A stretch of 64,000 bases of DNA from positions 1,364,001-1,428,000 of the forward strand of contig LUGG01000005.1 of NCBI GenBank assembly GCA_001683735.1, written 5' to 3'. Each line of letters begins with the position of its first letter. Within the stretch, counting starts at the first letter, position 1. The DNA is from Grifola frondosa (taxonomy: Eukaryota; Basidiomycota; Agaricomycetes; Polyporales; Grifolaceae). Shown piece by piece: positions 46,531 to 56,710 of the stretch. The notes below the pieces were generated by a model. That model was not told the origin of the DNA. It saw only the letters and a list, made by a program, of their open reading frames with translations, and searched no databases. Position numbers and translations under genes: made by a program.

Positions 46531-49500
46531 CTAACCCGTGTCCTCCGAAATGATATTCCCGATACTCAGCGGATTCTTCTTCCCCGCGCTCCTCTCCACC
46601 CCCGCACTCTGCGGGGACGGCGACACGGGCCCTCTCAGCGGCGCGAGCTGGATCTTCCCGAGCCCATGCCCCGCCCCGCCCGCATACGCCCCATACTCGC
46701 CCTGCATCCCCTGGTGTGGCTGCTGCTGCTGCTGCTGCTGCGACCACTGCTGCTGCTGTTGCTGTTGCGGCGGCGGCGGCGGTTGCGCGAACCCAGCCCC
46801 GCCACTCCACGAGCCCTCCCCGCCGCCGGACGACGGGGGAAGCGGATACCCGCTATACCCGGACTGCGCATGCGGCGGTGCTGAGCTGGTAGTGCCCGCG
46901 CCCCTGGCTCTGCTGCCCGCCCCCGCCGTACGCCGCGAACGCCTGTGGCTGCGGCTGCGGCGGGTATGCGCTACGCGCATAGCTGTTCCCGGGCCCCGCG
47001 TACTCGCCGTACGACGCGGGAGGCGAGGGCGGGCCAGGTGCGGGGGCGTACCCCGAGTGGTGGTGCTGCGCGGGATGGTGCTGCTGGGCGGTGGCGGCGG
47101 TGGCGGGTGGTGGTGCTCGTAGTACCCGCCGTACCCCTGTGGCTGCGCCGCATATCCCTGGTAATCGTACCGCGGTGCGGGCGCGGGCGCGGACGGGTAG
47201 TGGTGGTACGGGTCGTATGTCTGTGCGGGCGGCGCTGGGGCGGGGCCCCAGTTCGGTGCGGGTGCGGGCGCGTATGACGTGTGCGCGTAGCTCGTGCTTG
47301 GTGGCGGCGGTGGGTGGTGCTGGTGCTGGTGTGAGGGCGGTGGAGGCGGGATGTGCGAGTAGTGGTGCGGCTGTGGGGGCGGAGGCTGTGCGTAGTGGGG
47401 TGGTGGAGGGGGTGCGTGGTGCGGGTGCTGGTCATAGTGGTATGCAGGCGCAGGAGCCGGCGCTCCTCCGGAGAAACGGTGATCATACGGCGCTGGCGCT
47501 GGAGCTGGAGCTGGGGCAGGTGCCGGGGCCGGAGCAGGCGCGGGAGCAGGAGCGGGTGCGGCGACGTAGTGTGCGTGCTCGGTTGGTACGGGCGCAGGTG
47601 CTGGCGGGGGACCGAGCGAAGGGTCGATCTGCCCCCAGCCTACGCTCGCACTGGGACCCGCACTGGACGGGCCCGCCTCGCCCTCCAGCGGGCCATCGTC
47701 TGGCCGTGGACGCTTCACGCCGCGCTCGACCACGCTCTCCCGCCTGCCCGCGTTACTGTCGCGCCGCGCCTCGCGCCTTTCATATTCGCGCTCGCGTTCC
47801 TTTTCCCGCTCTTTTTCCCGCTCGCGGTCGTCCGGGCCGTCCTCGTCATCGTCAAGCGGAACGGGGACGGGCCCGAACGCGCCTTGGGGGACGGGCACGG
47901 GGCCCATGGGGATCGGCACGGGCGCGTCGAGCGCCTGCATCGGACGCTTGCGCACTCGAATATCTTTGCGGATCCGGATCTTGATGCCCTGGTCCGCCAG
48001 CGAACACGACAGCGGCGTCGACTCTGCGAAAAAAATAATAATAATTCAGCGGTGACTCCACCGGATGCGAAATACACCCTGCGTACCTTCCATTCCTGGA
48101 AACTTCTTTGCGGTGTAGACGTAGAACGGTGCCGAGAATATCGACTTGCAGTGGTAGACATTCGATCTGCGCAAGCGAACAGGCGACGTGGTCAGTGGTG
48201 ATCGGCGACTCGAAGGAAGCACTGTGTATGTCATAATGAAGAGGGAGCGACACATTCGATCCGGCAAATTAGGGAGGATACAGCACACGGATTACCCAAA
48301 AAGCACCACACGGCAGCACGAGGAGGTGTCACGGACAGCTTGACCACATCGCGAATAACGGCCCAACATATACCCCGATCGTCCGCCGCCATTGGGCCAT
48401 GCTGCAGAGTCAGACGCGCAGAGAACGGCGGGGAAAGGCCTTCCACGCCGTCCGCTATGCCTTGCGAGCCACATAGCCGGCTCAACATGGACTCGGATCA
48501 CTCAGCGGCCATGCTGAATGCGCAGAGAATGGCGAGGAAGACCTTCCGCGCGGTCCACTATGCTTCGCGAACCACACGGCGAATAACACGCCCACCGCCA
48601 TTGGGCCATGCTGCACAGAGAATGGCGGAGAAGACCTTCCACGCCATCCGCTATGCCTCGCGCATCCTAGCAGGTCCACTACAGGGAGACTCCAACACGC
48701 GCTCACTGCGATCCTCCCGCGCGTCGCATATCCAAGCATGCCCAACAACACTGATGGCGTCGACGAAACCCACGCAACGCACGCTGACAAACAAACGCCC
48801 ACCCGACGCCCTTGAACAAAATGAGAGCGACGAGTGCGGTCTGATCGTCACCAAGTGCTCTGTGCAGAGGAACTTGGATGTGTGTGCACAGAGACGACAT
48901 GAGGCGCGAGCCAGAAACATCTCTCCGCTCGCACGGCAAAGCCCAAGATGAGAAAACAGACACCTCGCCGCGTCCCCGTCCCCTGCACGGTGAGCACCGG
49001 CGGACGCACCCAGTAAACGAACGCACGTCCCAAAGACGAGTACCCGCAGAACACGACATAGCCCAACAACGTAAGCGCGGTGCACCGAACACGTCCCCGC
49101 ATGCACCAAACTCAGAACGGCCACTCACCCGACGACCTCGAACAAACTGAGCTTGAGCCTATAGCTGCCCTCCGTGCGCACGCTAAGGTCGGGAAATACG
49201 AAAAAGCCGGCGTCGGCGTTGCCGTTCTCTGCGTCCTTGAGGTGGTAGAGCGACGAGACGACGGAGCCCGTCGTGCAGCGCGTCTTGCCGTCCTGCGGAG
49301 CACGGTCAGTGCGTGAAGGCAGACCTGCACGTGGACGAATGCACGTACCTTTAGCCAGTGCAGCTCGACGTCCTCGTCGGGCTTGGCGAGGCTAGCGAAC
49401 ATAAAGTAGTATGGATTCTGTAGGAAGCTCTGCGCAGATGGTGGGGACCCGCCCGGTTCTGAAGAGACGTGGGCGCATCAGCAAAAGTAGCGAGACCGCC

Positions 49501-50060
49501 GCGCGCGGGGACGCACCTGGTGAACTCGCGCGGGACGAGCTGGAGCGTGGCCGGCGCGTGGACGGGTCGATGACGCGCAGCTGGACGATGGGCGGCGGGT
49601 CGATGGGCCTGCGGTCCGCTAGAACGTGGAACGGACGCGTGTGATCAGCACGGTGCGCGTGCGGGAAGAGAGAGGAGGGGAGGAGGGGAGGGCGGAGAGG
49701 GAGAGAGGAATAGACCTTTACCGCCTACGCCGCACATGCGGGCCTGCTTCGGCTCTTGGCGCACGGTGAGCTCGTATTCTCTGGGGTCGAGGGGGCGCGC
49801 CATACGGTGGGCGAGTGGGTGGTGGGGTGGGGAGGGGAGAAAAGACGTCAGCGGGGTGCTTAATAGTAGGAGGATGCGCGGAGATGGGAGCGAGGATCGG
49901 AGACATGGGGAGCGGGGACGAAGCCAGGGATTCGGAACGGACGCGTGCATGGGAGGTAGAAGGAGAAGGAGGAGAGCGAAACTCACAGTCTGTCCCTGTC
50001 GTACTGCGAGTGCACGGGCAACTGGGCGTGCACAAAGTGGTGCTGCGGCTCCTCCTCCAT
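46531..50060 (-). CDS. Velvet-domain transcriptional regulator (VosA/VelB type)
   Basis: Seven exons (minus): 50060-49987, 49780-49722, 49618-49517, 49458-49349, 49292-49129, 48166-48087 and 48023-46531. All junctions are GT-AG and keep one frame, about 693 residues. Velvet proteins bind DNA and coordinate development with secondary metabolism. The velvet domain reads [91 protein letters not shown], then [20 protein letters not shown] and [18 protein letters not shown]. The tail is low complexity: an (AP)n run (47488-47568), His/Pro/Tyr-rich sequence and polyglutamine (46720-46771). It ends in [16 protein letters not shown], a conserved-looking motif. Intron 5 is unusually long (about 960 bp). 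Between about 46890 and 47090 the best composition lies in another frame. The gene otherwise looks intact and is the main host gene here. Confidence 0.9.
48340..48665. repeat. Degenerate tandem repeat inside velvet intron 5
   Basis: Units of about 100 bp begin gcgcagagaacggcgggg (48417), gcgcagagaatggcgagg (48519) and cagagaatggcggagaag (48616). A partial earlier unit shares gccattgggccatgctg (about 48389 and about 48597). They lie between the exon ending EVVG and the exon starting SNVYHCK. There is no coding role. The repeats explain why this intron is near 1 kb while the others are 56-136 bp. Confidence 0.75.
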
Positions 50061-50514
50061 CACGGCGCGCTGTGTTGTGTTTGCTAGCGTAGAGAACGGC
50101 GAGAACGGCGATGGATGAGGCGAGGAGAACGAGTGGGACGTCGGCAGAGAGAGAACAGCGGCCAGTGAGAAGAGATTTGCCGAGAGCTGGAGTCGTCGGT
50201 GGCAGAGACTCAGAGTTTGTTTGGATTCCTCAAATACCCGATCTCGGTGTAATCTCGCGACGGCGATCGAGATCGGCCCTAGTGTCCGGCTCCGAGTGAC
50301 TTCTTTCGCCGTCGACCATCCATTCGTAGCCACTCCTCCGGCCCTGCTTCGGCGCTGCCCTCTCCATCTCTCGCAGCTCGTTTGCCATTCTCGATATGTT
50401 GCGTCTGCACGACGCCTTCTGTGCACGATAGCCCCTCTCCGACATGCCCGTGCTTATCTGCCAAAATTCGATCGCCCGCCATTCTCCGACTGTGACCGCG
50501 TCCGGTCACTTTCA
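50061..50514. promoter_or_regulatory. Velvet upstream region
   Basis: The 450 bp before the velvet start codon. It contains GC-rich sequence with pyrimidine-rich runs on the minus strand (the complement of gagaacggcgagaacggcga). No TATA box or named site is identifiable with confidence. The inverted duplication begins at about 50515. Confidence 0.35.
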
Positions 50515-51450
50515 CAGCCGTCCCGGGCCTCGTCTGCTCTCAGCTGCTCTCAGCTGCCCTCTTGACCCAAGCCCATGTTTCCATCCTGCCCCTTCCAGTC
50601 TTCCCCGTGCCCTCTCCCAGCTGCGTCATTCTCCTTGCCTTTTTTCGTCGCAAGCCATGACGAACTTTTCCCACCAGGCTCAACCTTGTCCCAGGAGTGT
50701 CTTCTGCCTCAAATATGGTGCTCTCACATCCGCAGAGTATCACGCTCGCATCGCGCTGAGCGTTCTCTACATGCATGACTCCACCCTACCCCACAGCAAC
50801 ACCCACCTTCTCGCACTCAAATCTGCGCCTCCACTACACTCCAACGCCCTCTTCGAATCGTCCAGCGCTCTACCAAATACTTCTCTCGCACACCACACCC
50901 CTGGTCCCGGGTCCCACCCCCTCGAGGCTCCTCAAAACGGCAACTCAGGTTTCGAACCCTCGGACTCTCTTCTTGCACCCAGTCCCCGGACTCGGAGCAG
51001 GGCTGGACACAAAACCGGGCAGGGGCACTCAATTGGTGTGTCCCTCCTGCATCATACGTTCTTCCGCGGCCGCCTTTCGACCCCGTTCCTGCTTCTCGTG
51101 CCTGTCCAGCGCGGGGTCGCGGCGGCTTTGCCGTGCTCGCGTCCCAAGCTCAGTTCAACGTAGCGCTGGGGTCGTGCTCCTAGAGTTACGCTCCGTCGTT
51201 CGTCGCCGACGCATCGGTCGAGCAGCGATCCCCGCGCCATCCCCGCATGTGACGTCAGGCATCTACGTCTCTTCCATGTGCATGACTGTTACGTATTCTC
51301 CGAGTCTCCAAGTTCCATTCTTTGGTTCTCGGCTGGAGCCGGTACGCTCAACCGGCGGCGGATTAGGGTGCGCAAACACTGTTCAAACTCTAACTTTCTC
51401 TCCATTCGAAGCTACGCGCGTCGCCGCGAGGGCTGGCTTGGTACTTGAGG
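50515..51450. repeat. Right arm of the inverted segmental duplication
   Basis: Matches the reverse complement of 42400-43340 across nearly its whole length, with small indels. Landmarks are ttgacccaagcccatgtttc (50562), aggctcaaccttgtcccag (50678), ttcgaagctacgcgcgtcgc (51407). Long open frames here are by-products of pyrimidine-rich composition and have no family signature. Confidence 0.7.
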
Positions 51451-51534
51451 ACCGGGCGGTGGCAGCGCATGACACTGAAAACTTGTTGCATTGAGCGCTT
51501 TGTTCTCGCCCGAATATAGAATATTGTACAGAAC

Positions 51535-51951
51535 ATGCGGATGGAAGGCGAGTATTGGGAGCGGTGCCCTATCATAGCCTCCTTCTTAAACTTAGCGCAA
51601 CTACTTTTACTTCTCGAGGCAGTGTGGATGCGCATTCCTGCCTATATTCGCTCACCCGCGATAGTACCTCTACGCCTTGAAGCTTTGAAGATCGAAAACC
51701 TATTGCTCCGAATTGCGCATCATCTTGGTGTCGGGCTCCATAAAGATTTCTCAGTGTGCTGTGGCTTCGTTTGTGAAGAACGACCTTTAGGGAGGACTCT
51801 GTTTTGGACGTGCTGGATTCCTGGATCACAATCTGCGGTATACCGTTATGGGCCTCGAGTCATTCCGGGTGATGTAGCGCACGAATCTTCGTCGAAGGTT
51901 CACTTCGTCTTTTTGGATACCACAAAGTCAAGTGACTACGATGGGTCATGA
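51535..51951 (+). CDS. Unrecognised open frame, 138 residues
   Basis: Starts MRMEGEYWERCPIIASFLNL with a leucine-rich hydrophobic helix (AQLLLLLEAVWM, about residues 21-32). I recognise no domain. It lies between the inverted arm and the methyltransferase fragment and could be an exon remnant or chance. Low confidence. Confidence 0.25.
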   Translation: MRMEGEYWERCPIIASFLNLAQLLLLLEAVWMRIPAYIRSPAIVPLRLEALKIENLLLRIAHHLGVGLHKDFSVCCGFVCEERPLGRTLFWTCWIPGSQSAVYRYGPRVIPGDVAHESSSKVHFVFLDTTKSSDYDGS

Positions 51952-51954
51952 GAG

Positions 51955-52510
51955 CTCTGTCAGGATCGATAGCGATATGTGTACCTAGGGTGCTGGAGAT
52001 GGCACGGGAGTGTCCTTGTGTAAAATTTACCGGTATGGATGTACACATTTTTGAAATGCGCAGGAGGGAGCTGACTGACATGCACGAATTCCGTATTGCA
52101 ACACGGAACCCGCCACGCAACACGCAGTTCCATCTCGATGGCGGTCAGTCTAACGGCCCACTGCCATATTAACATGGTCCACTGACCGTGGCTCGCCGTG
52201 TTAGACAAGCAACTATCTTTCGCCCTCCTGGGCGGTCTGTTTAAGTTCGTGTCATGCGAACAGCGGCCAGGGGCATGCAATGGCCGACGGCGGCGACGTG
52301 ACTCAGAGCGTACCCCAGTCGTGCGAGGTCATCAACTATACCCTGCATAACTGCCATGGTATCCTTCCTATTGCGCCCCACATCCCTGATCGGCTTCTTG
52401 CCTCTGGCGCGTTCGAACACATTCAGGCGAGGCGGCTCCAGACGCCCATTGGCGACTGGCACCCCGAGTCCATTTTTCACGCTATACGGAGAGATCTTTG
52501 CGAGGTGCGG
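51955..52510 (+). pseudogene. Methyltransferase gene fragment
   Basis: Copy of part of the gene at 62379-63630. It begins inside an intron (cgatagcgatatgtgtacct), then VLEMARECPCVKFTGMDV and RIATRNPPRNTQF. About 60-70 bp are then deleted, so the text jumps from cgcagttc to catctcgatggcggtcagt. Later it reads CEVINYTLHNCHGILPIAPH, IPDRLLASGAFEHIQARRL and PIGDWHPESIFHAIRRDL. The front (with the GTGTGKW motif) and the end are missing. It ends where sequence copied from the velvet 3' flank starts. Non-functional. Confidence 0.8.
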
Positions 52511-52539
52511 GTTTGTTGTTGTGCGCGCAGGCGGTGGGG

Positions 52540-53500
52540 ATTGTGCTGTGCGAGTTCTGTTATTTCGCTCGTTCTATAGACTCTGGTGCGTGCGTGCGTG
52601 CGTGTGTGCTATGGATGTTATTGGTGTTCTTCATTCGTGCTGTAGATTCGGTACCGCCGGCTGCGGTTTGCGATGTCAAAATGTAACTTTGGTATTGATA
52701 TCATAATTATTGCCGCCAGCGGTGAATACCTCCAACATCCGGAGTGATAGTCCCTCATCCACTTCTCGCCTGGGAAGTACTCTGCCTTGGAACCCAAATA
52801 GCACATTAGGTAAATCACAACGAGCGCATCATGCGAGGCGTTTACATCGGATCTCCAGAATCGGAGAAATACAGCCTGGATATCCCGCTTCGAGGCAGAG
52901 AGTATGTGCGGAGCAGGGTACGCGCTCTAAGGTTCAGTTAGCTCGTTGCCACTGTGTATGGGGAAGATACAGCTCGCGCCGCTGAGAGGGCCCGTGTCGC
53001 CGTCCCCGCAGAGTGCGAGGAAGAAGAATCCGTTGAGTATCGGGAATATCATTTCGGAGGGCACGGGCTAGGGGTAGGTTGGAAGGAAGGATGTATTCGG
53101 TTGGATGTCGCGTGCTTGTTCCGTTACCTCATTCTATAGACTTTGGTATTGATTCGATATTATAATTATTGCCGCCAGCGGCGAACACCTCCAACATAGT
53201 CCCTCATGCACTTCTAGCCTGAGCCTCTGCCTTAAAACCAAACTGGCACATCGTGTAAGTGCAGGTATCCTGCATGGCCGTAAATCCCAACGGGCACATC
53301 ATGCGAGGGATCTACATCGGATCTGTTGAATCGGTGAAATGCAGCGTGGATATCTCGCTTCGAGACAGAGAGTATGCACAGAGCGCGGTACGCGTCCTCA
53401 GGTTCAGTTCGTATTTCGCGCTCGTTGTCATCTCCACCATCTGTCCAGCAGAGCCACAGCGCTATCACACCACGTAGGCACGCAATCTCGAGTCGTTGAA
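52540..53500. repeat. Two inverted copies of the F-box flank / velvet 3' end module
   Basis: Complement of the 46050-46660 region, present twice. Copy one (52560-52950) carries the velvet 3' flank, including a (GTGC)n run (about 52584-52605) that mirrors (GCAC)n at about 46443-46462, then the F-box flank. Copy two (52960-53500) carries the velvet coding end plus the flank again, and leads into F-box copy 3. Shared text includes ttattgccgccagcgg at about 52706 and about 53166. Confidence 0.75.
52960..53077 (+). pseudogene. Captured velvet C-terminal coding fragment
   Basis: Reads in frame [20 protein letters not shown] then [16 protein letters not shown] and TAG. This is the last 35-40 codons of the velvet gene (46531-46660, opposite strand) minus a seven-residue segment, with one Asp-to-Gly change. 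No velvet domain or upstream exon accompanies it, so it is a copied tail with no function of its own. Confidence 0.85.
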
Positions 53501-53529
53501 TGCAAGCTACACATGTCAGCTCGAACTCG

Positions 53530-55184
53530 TCAGACAGTCCAGCACAAAAGAAGCGGAGCACTCACGACGACGCCGTCCTCCGTCAGAAACGCATTCCGGA
53601 TGCCCTGTGGTATCTCGTCCCAGTGATCGATGCGGCACCGCACGCGCGAGCACACTGGCTCCGCGAATGCAAGATCTTTCACGACAGCCTCCTGCTCTGC
53701 ATCTGGTCCTCCTGTGACCACGCACGGATTGAATTCGTACACCAGCAGATGGTGCTGTGTCTTGGGCCACGAGTCCCAGCACAAGAACAGGCACTTCGTG
53801 CCCAGCGTCCCGAGTGCCTTATACCAAGGCTGGTACGGAAACGTGAGCGTACGAGAGCCCGATGGGCCCCACTGCTCCCAAGCAAACCAAGTCTGCGACG
53901 TGGACAAGGCTTGCTGGAGACAGACGTGCACGGCGGACAGAAAGAAGCATATGTAGCACGATGCAGACACCCCTCCAATGGAGAGCTCGAGCAGCCGCAC
54001 GGCGGGACGGTGCTGGAAAGGCATGCCATGGACGGCGCGGGTCGGGTTTGAGTCCCGACTGAATTGGATACGGACAGCGACAGAGTTGTTGAACGGGGGA
54101 GCTGCAGTGCGCATACGTAGCCTGTACCTGGCGGCAGCGGCGGACAGGGAGTTTTCGCCTCTGGATCGAAGGCGTGTACTGCGAGATAGGAATGCTCGGT
54201 GACCATGATGTGGCGGTCATCAACGAATACATAACATCCCGACATTTCGGGAGGATTTGTGCTTCGGATATTCTAGGCGCCATACGCCGTTGGATAATGT
54301 AAATAGAGACGAAATTTACTTTTACTCACGTACCAGCACCATGATCCCGGATTTCCAGTTCCACAGCTGCAAGCATAGTTCGGCGTCTGCTTTTGGCTCA
54401 CTAAGGCCACGATGTCGCCATGAATAGATGATCGGTACAGAACTTTGTTTGCTCCTAGTGTTGGTCGTGACGCGAGAGGATGGGGAGAACCAGAGGCGGC
54501 GGAGCGCAGGTGAACGTCCCCAACACGCTCAATCCCACTGTAGTGAAACCAGCAGCTGCATATCGGTAAACCACACCATGAGATGCACTACCTCGCAATG
54601 AAAGACACAATAAACTCACCCCGGAACTCTCGTTTCAAATAGCACCACCAGATCTTGCGAGCAGTCTACGTCACATATGCGCATGGCAGCTAGTCCAGTG
54701 GCTCCTCGAGTAAGCATCCAGTGCATCTCTTGCTGTCCCCTGATAGGAGAACCGGTCTGGCAGAGTTCAACATCTCCAGTGGCAGTGAGGCCCGAGCACA
54801 CGCCGCCGGAATGTGACTTCGGGTTTACCCCTGGTGCCATTCGAGACAAAACGGGAAAGCTGGTGCTGAAGCTCACGTCGCGCCACGCATCCTGATATTT
54901 CTCCACCCTCTCTAGACGCTCTGCTGTGGTGAGACCACCAGGGGGCCCGTCCTCGAGCCCGGCCATTCCAAGTGCGGTCTTGTACCGCAGTTGCATGGCA
55001 TTCGCGATCAGCTCCGCAAGGAAGCGGCAGACCTATGCCAATTCATGAGTGTCTGTGAGCGGCTGGGTACGAAGCTTACACGTTTGAAAGCAAGCAAGTC
55101 GTGGAGTTCCACATCGAGTAATATTTTGGTGACTAGTTCTACATGCAAGGAACAAAAATGAATGCTTTGCATTCCAATAACCAT
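53530..55184 (-). pseudogene. F-box protein gene, copy 3 (inverted)
   Basis: Minus-strand copy starting MVIGMQSIHFCSLHVELVTK (55184), with F-box residues LHVELVTKILLDVELHDLL, intron, then MQLRYKTALGMAGLEDGPPG (from about 54996). Unlike copy 1, exon 3 (GIERVGDVHLRSAASGSPH, about 54480-54540) stays in frame. Like copy 2, it has a C5 run (complement of 54095-54099) where copy 1 has C6, which shifts the frame before PFNNSVAVRIQF. The C-terminal 190 residues are open to the stop at 53530. It is the least damaged copy, apparently one frameshift from intact. Confidence 0.7.
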
Positions 55185-55453
55185 AATGAATACGTAATCG
55201 TGGTACAGTGTGCCGAAGATGATGGCTGTTCCGACAGAAAATTGATTTAAGTTCAACGACACGAAAACATAAGTAATTGATAGCTCATGCGCGAAGTTGC
55301 CCATATTTGGCAACTGCCCATTGGCGCGATCACGATCACGTGGGGAAACCATTCTTGGTTGCGAGTTAGGCTTAAGCAAACCCACTCCTTGTTCAACACG
55401 GATATTTCCAGGAAATGCACGTCATTGATTCTGCCTCGCATCGGTTATAACTT

Positions 55454-55888
55454 GTGAGTCATTTCTCAATAGTGGAAGTGATTCATCGTTGTGGCATAGG
55501 TCATGAAGCACCCAGTCAGCCCCACAGTTCGCCTCAACTAGACGTCCAAATCCCTCGCAGAGGCGTCCTGTGTGGATTCAGAAGGCTTGTGGCATCCTAT
55601 GATGGCTGGCTTCTCGAGAAAGCCATCGAGATGTTTGGCGAGGCTGTGATTGAAGTAGATCCAGAACACTCCTCAAATAAATACATGATGTTGAAGACCA
55701 GAGCCTGTTTGCGTGCATGGCGGAACTCCACATTCCGTGTTGCACATGACGGCACGACACATTATGGCTGTGTCTCACTAGCTGAGCCCAACACGCTGGG
55801 CCTTGACCCGAAGGCGCCCACTTCGGAAGTCATCGAGAAGGTAAAGGGGACGACGCAGGAGCCAGATTGGCATGTGATGGCGGCTTGA
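55454..55888 (+). CDS. Hypothetical protein, 144 residues
   Basis: An open frame MSHFSIVEVIHRCG to TQEPDWHVMAA with protein-like composition, including LEKAIEMFGEAVIEVDPEH and KARACL/RAWRNSTFRVAHDG-type segments. The first of these vaguely resembles a tetratricopeptide helix pair, but one short motif is not enough to name it. Codon use looks like coding sequence and the opposite strand is less open. It lies between F-box copy 3 and the polymerase gene. It may be one exon of a longer gene. Confidence 0.4.
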   Translation: MSHFSIVEVIHRCGIGHEAPSQPHSSPQLDVQIPRRGVLCGFRRLVASYDGWLLEKAIEMFGEAVIEVDPEHSSNKYMMLKTRACLRAWRNSTFRVAHDGTTHYGCVSLAEPNTLGLDPKAPTSEVIEKVKGTTQEPDWHVMAA

Positions 55889-56710
55889 GCTGTGGCGCTC
55901 CTTTGGTACGTTCGTGCGTTATGATGATCTTGGTGTATTCGAACTGATGCGCTTTTAGCAGATCTTGTCTTCTCCATGCACGACTCGTGGAATTCTGTCA
56001 ACGGGACGTCATCTTGTTTGTGTCAATAATGCGTTCCTATACCTTCATTGTAACGTTACGGGAGGACTCTTCGATATCATCATTTTGGCTGTCTTCGGTC
56101 TCCTTCGTTGTCCGGATGTTGACGATCGGGACAACAAGCTGCGACAGCGATTCACGAGGATCGTACGTTCCTTATTCCCGCCTGCACGACGTTCAAAAAT
56201 ATTCATACATGTTCGTAATTCATGTGTGTAGCTGCACGTCTAATTGACTATTATGCTCGCACTGACGGAGAGCGTCCGTTCGCTGAATGTGTGGCTGGGA
56301 AAATAGTGGGTGATATAGCATGTTCCACACCGCACGCCACCTATTGACGATGCTGTCATCGCAGGTATGACCTCGTCCGACGCAGCAAGAACAACGATGC
56401 GTGAGCTTAGAGTAGCGGGATGGCACGGATGTCTATAAAATGGTAGTCTCGGTGACATGTTACATATAAATCCTGGTATTGAACTTGAATACAAAGTACT
56501 GGATCTTCGGGTAGTATAAGTAAAACGGGAACTATCAGCCGCCCCTCGAAAGACCATACTATGCACAAAATCGTAGAGTCAGTCACGCAGGCTCTAAGAC
56601 ACGCACATCTACAGCCAGTCTATCTCACACATTCGCCAGCATTCTCGCCAGAAGATACAAGTACATTGTGCACGTCCGTGTGCAGGGCACCGAGCATATG
56701 CAGATGGCGC
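55889..56710. other. Intergenic region downstream of the polymerase gene
   Basis: About 820 bp between the hypothetical frame and the polymerase stop codon. Short open frames lack signatures. I see no RNA gene or repeat with a copy elsewhere in the window. Confidence 0.4.

Noticed and set aside
46538..48201. Long plus-strand open frames opposite the velvet gene (up to nearly 300 residues)
   Set aside because: They are antisense to a well-supported velvet coding sequence with consistent exons and arise from its GC-rich repetitive tail.
50444..51494. Two 239-residue plus-strand open frames
   Set aside because: They lie on the inverted copy of 42.4-43.3 kb, overlap each other in different frames, and are Ser/Pro/Leu-rich without any domain.
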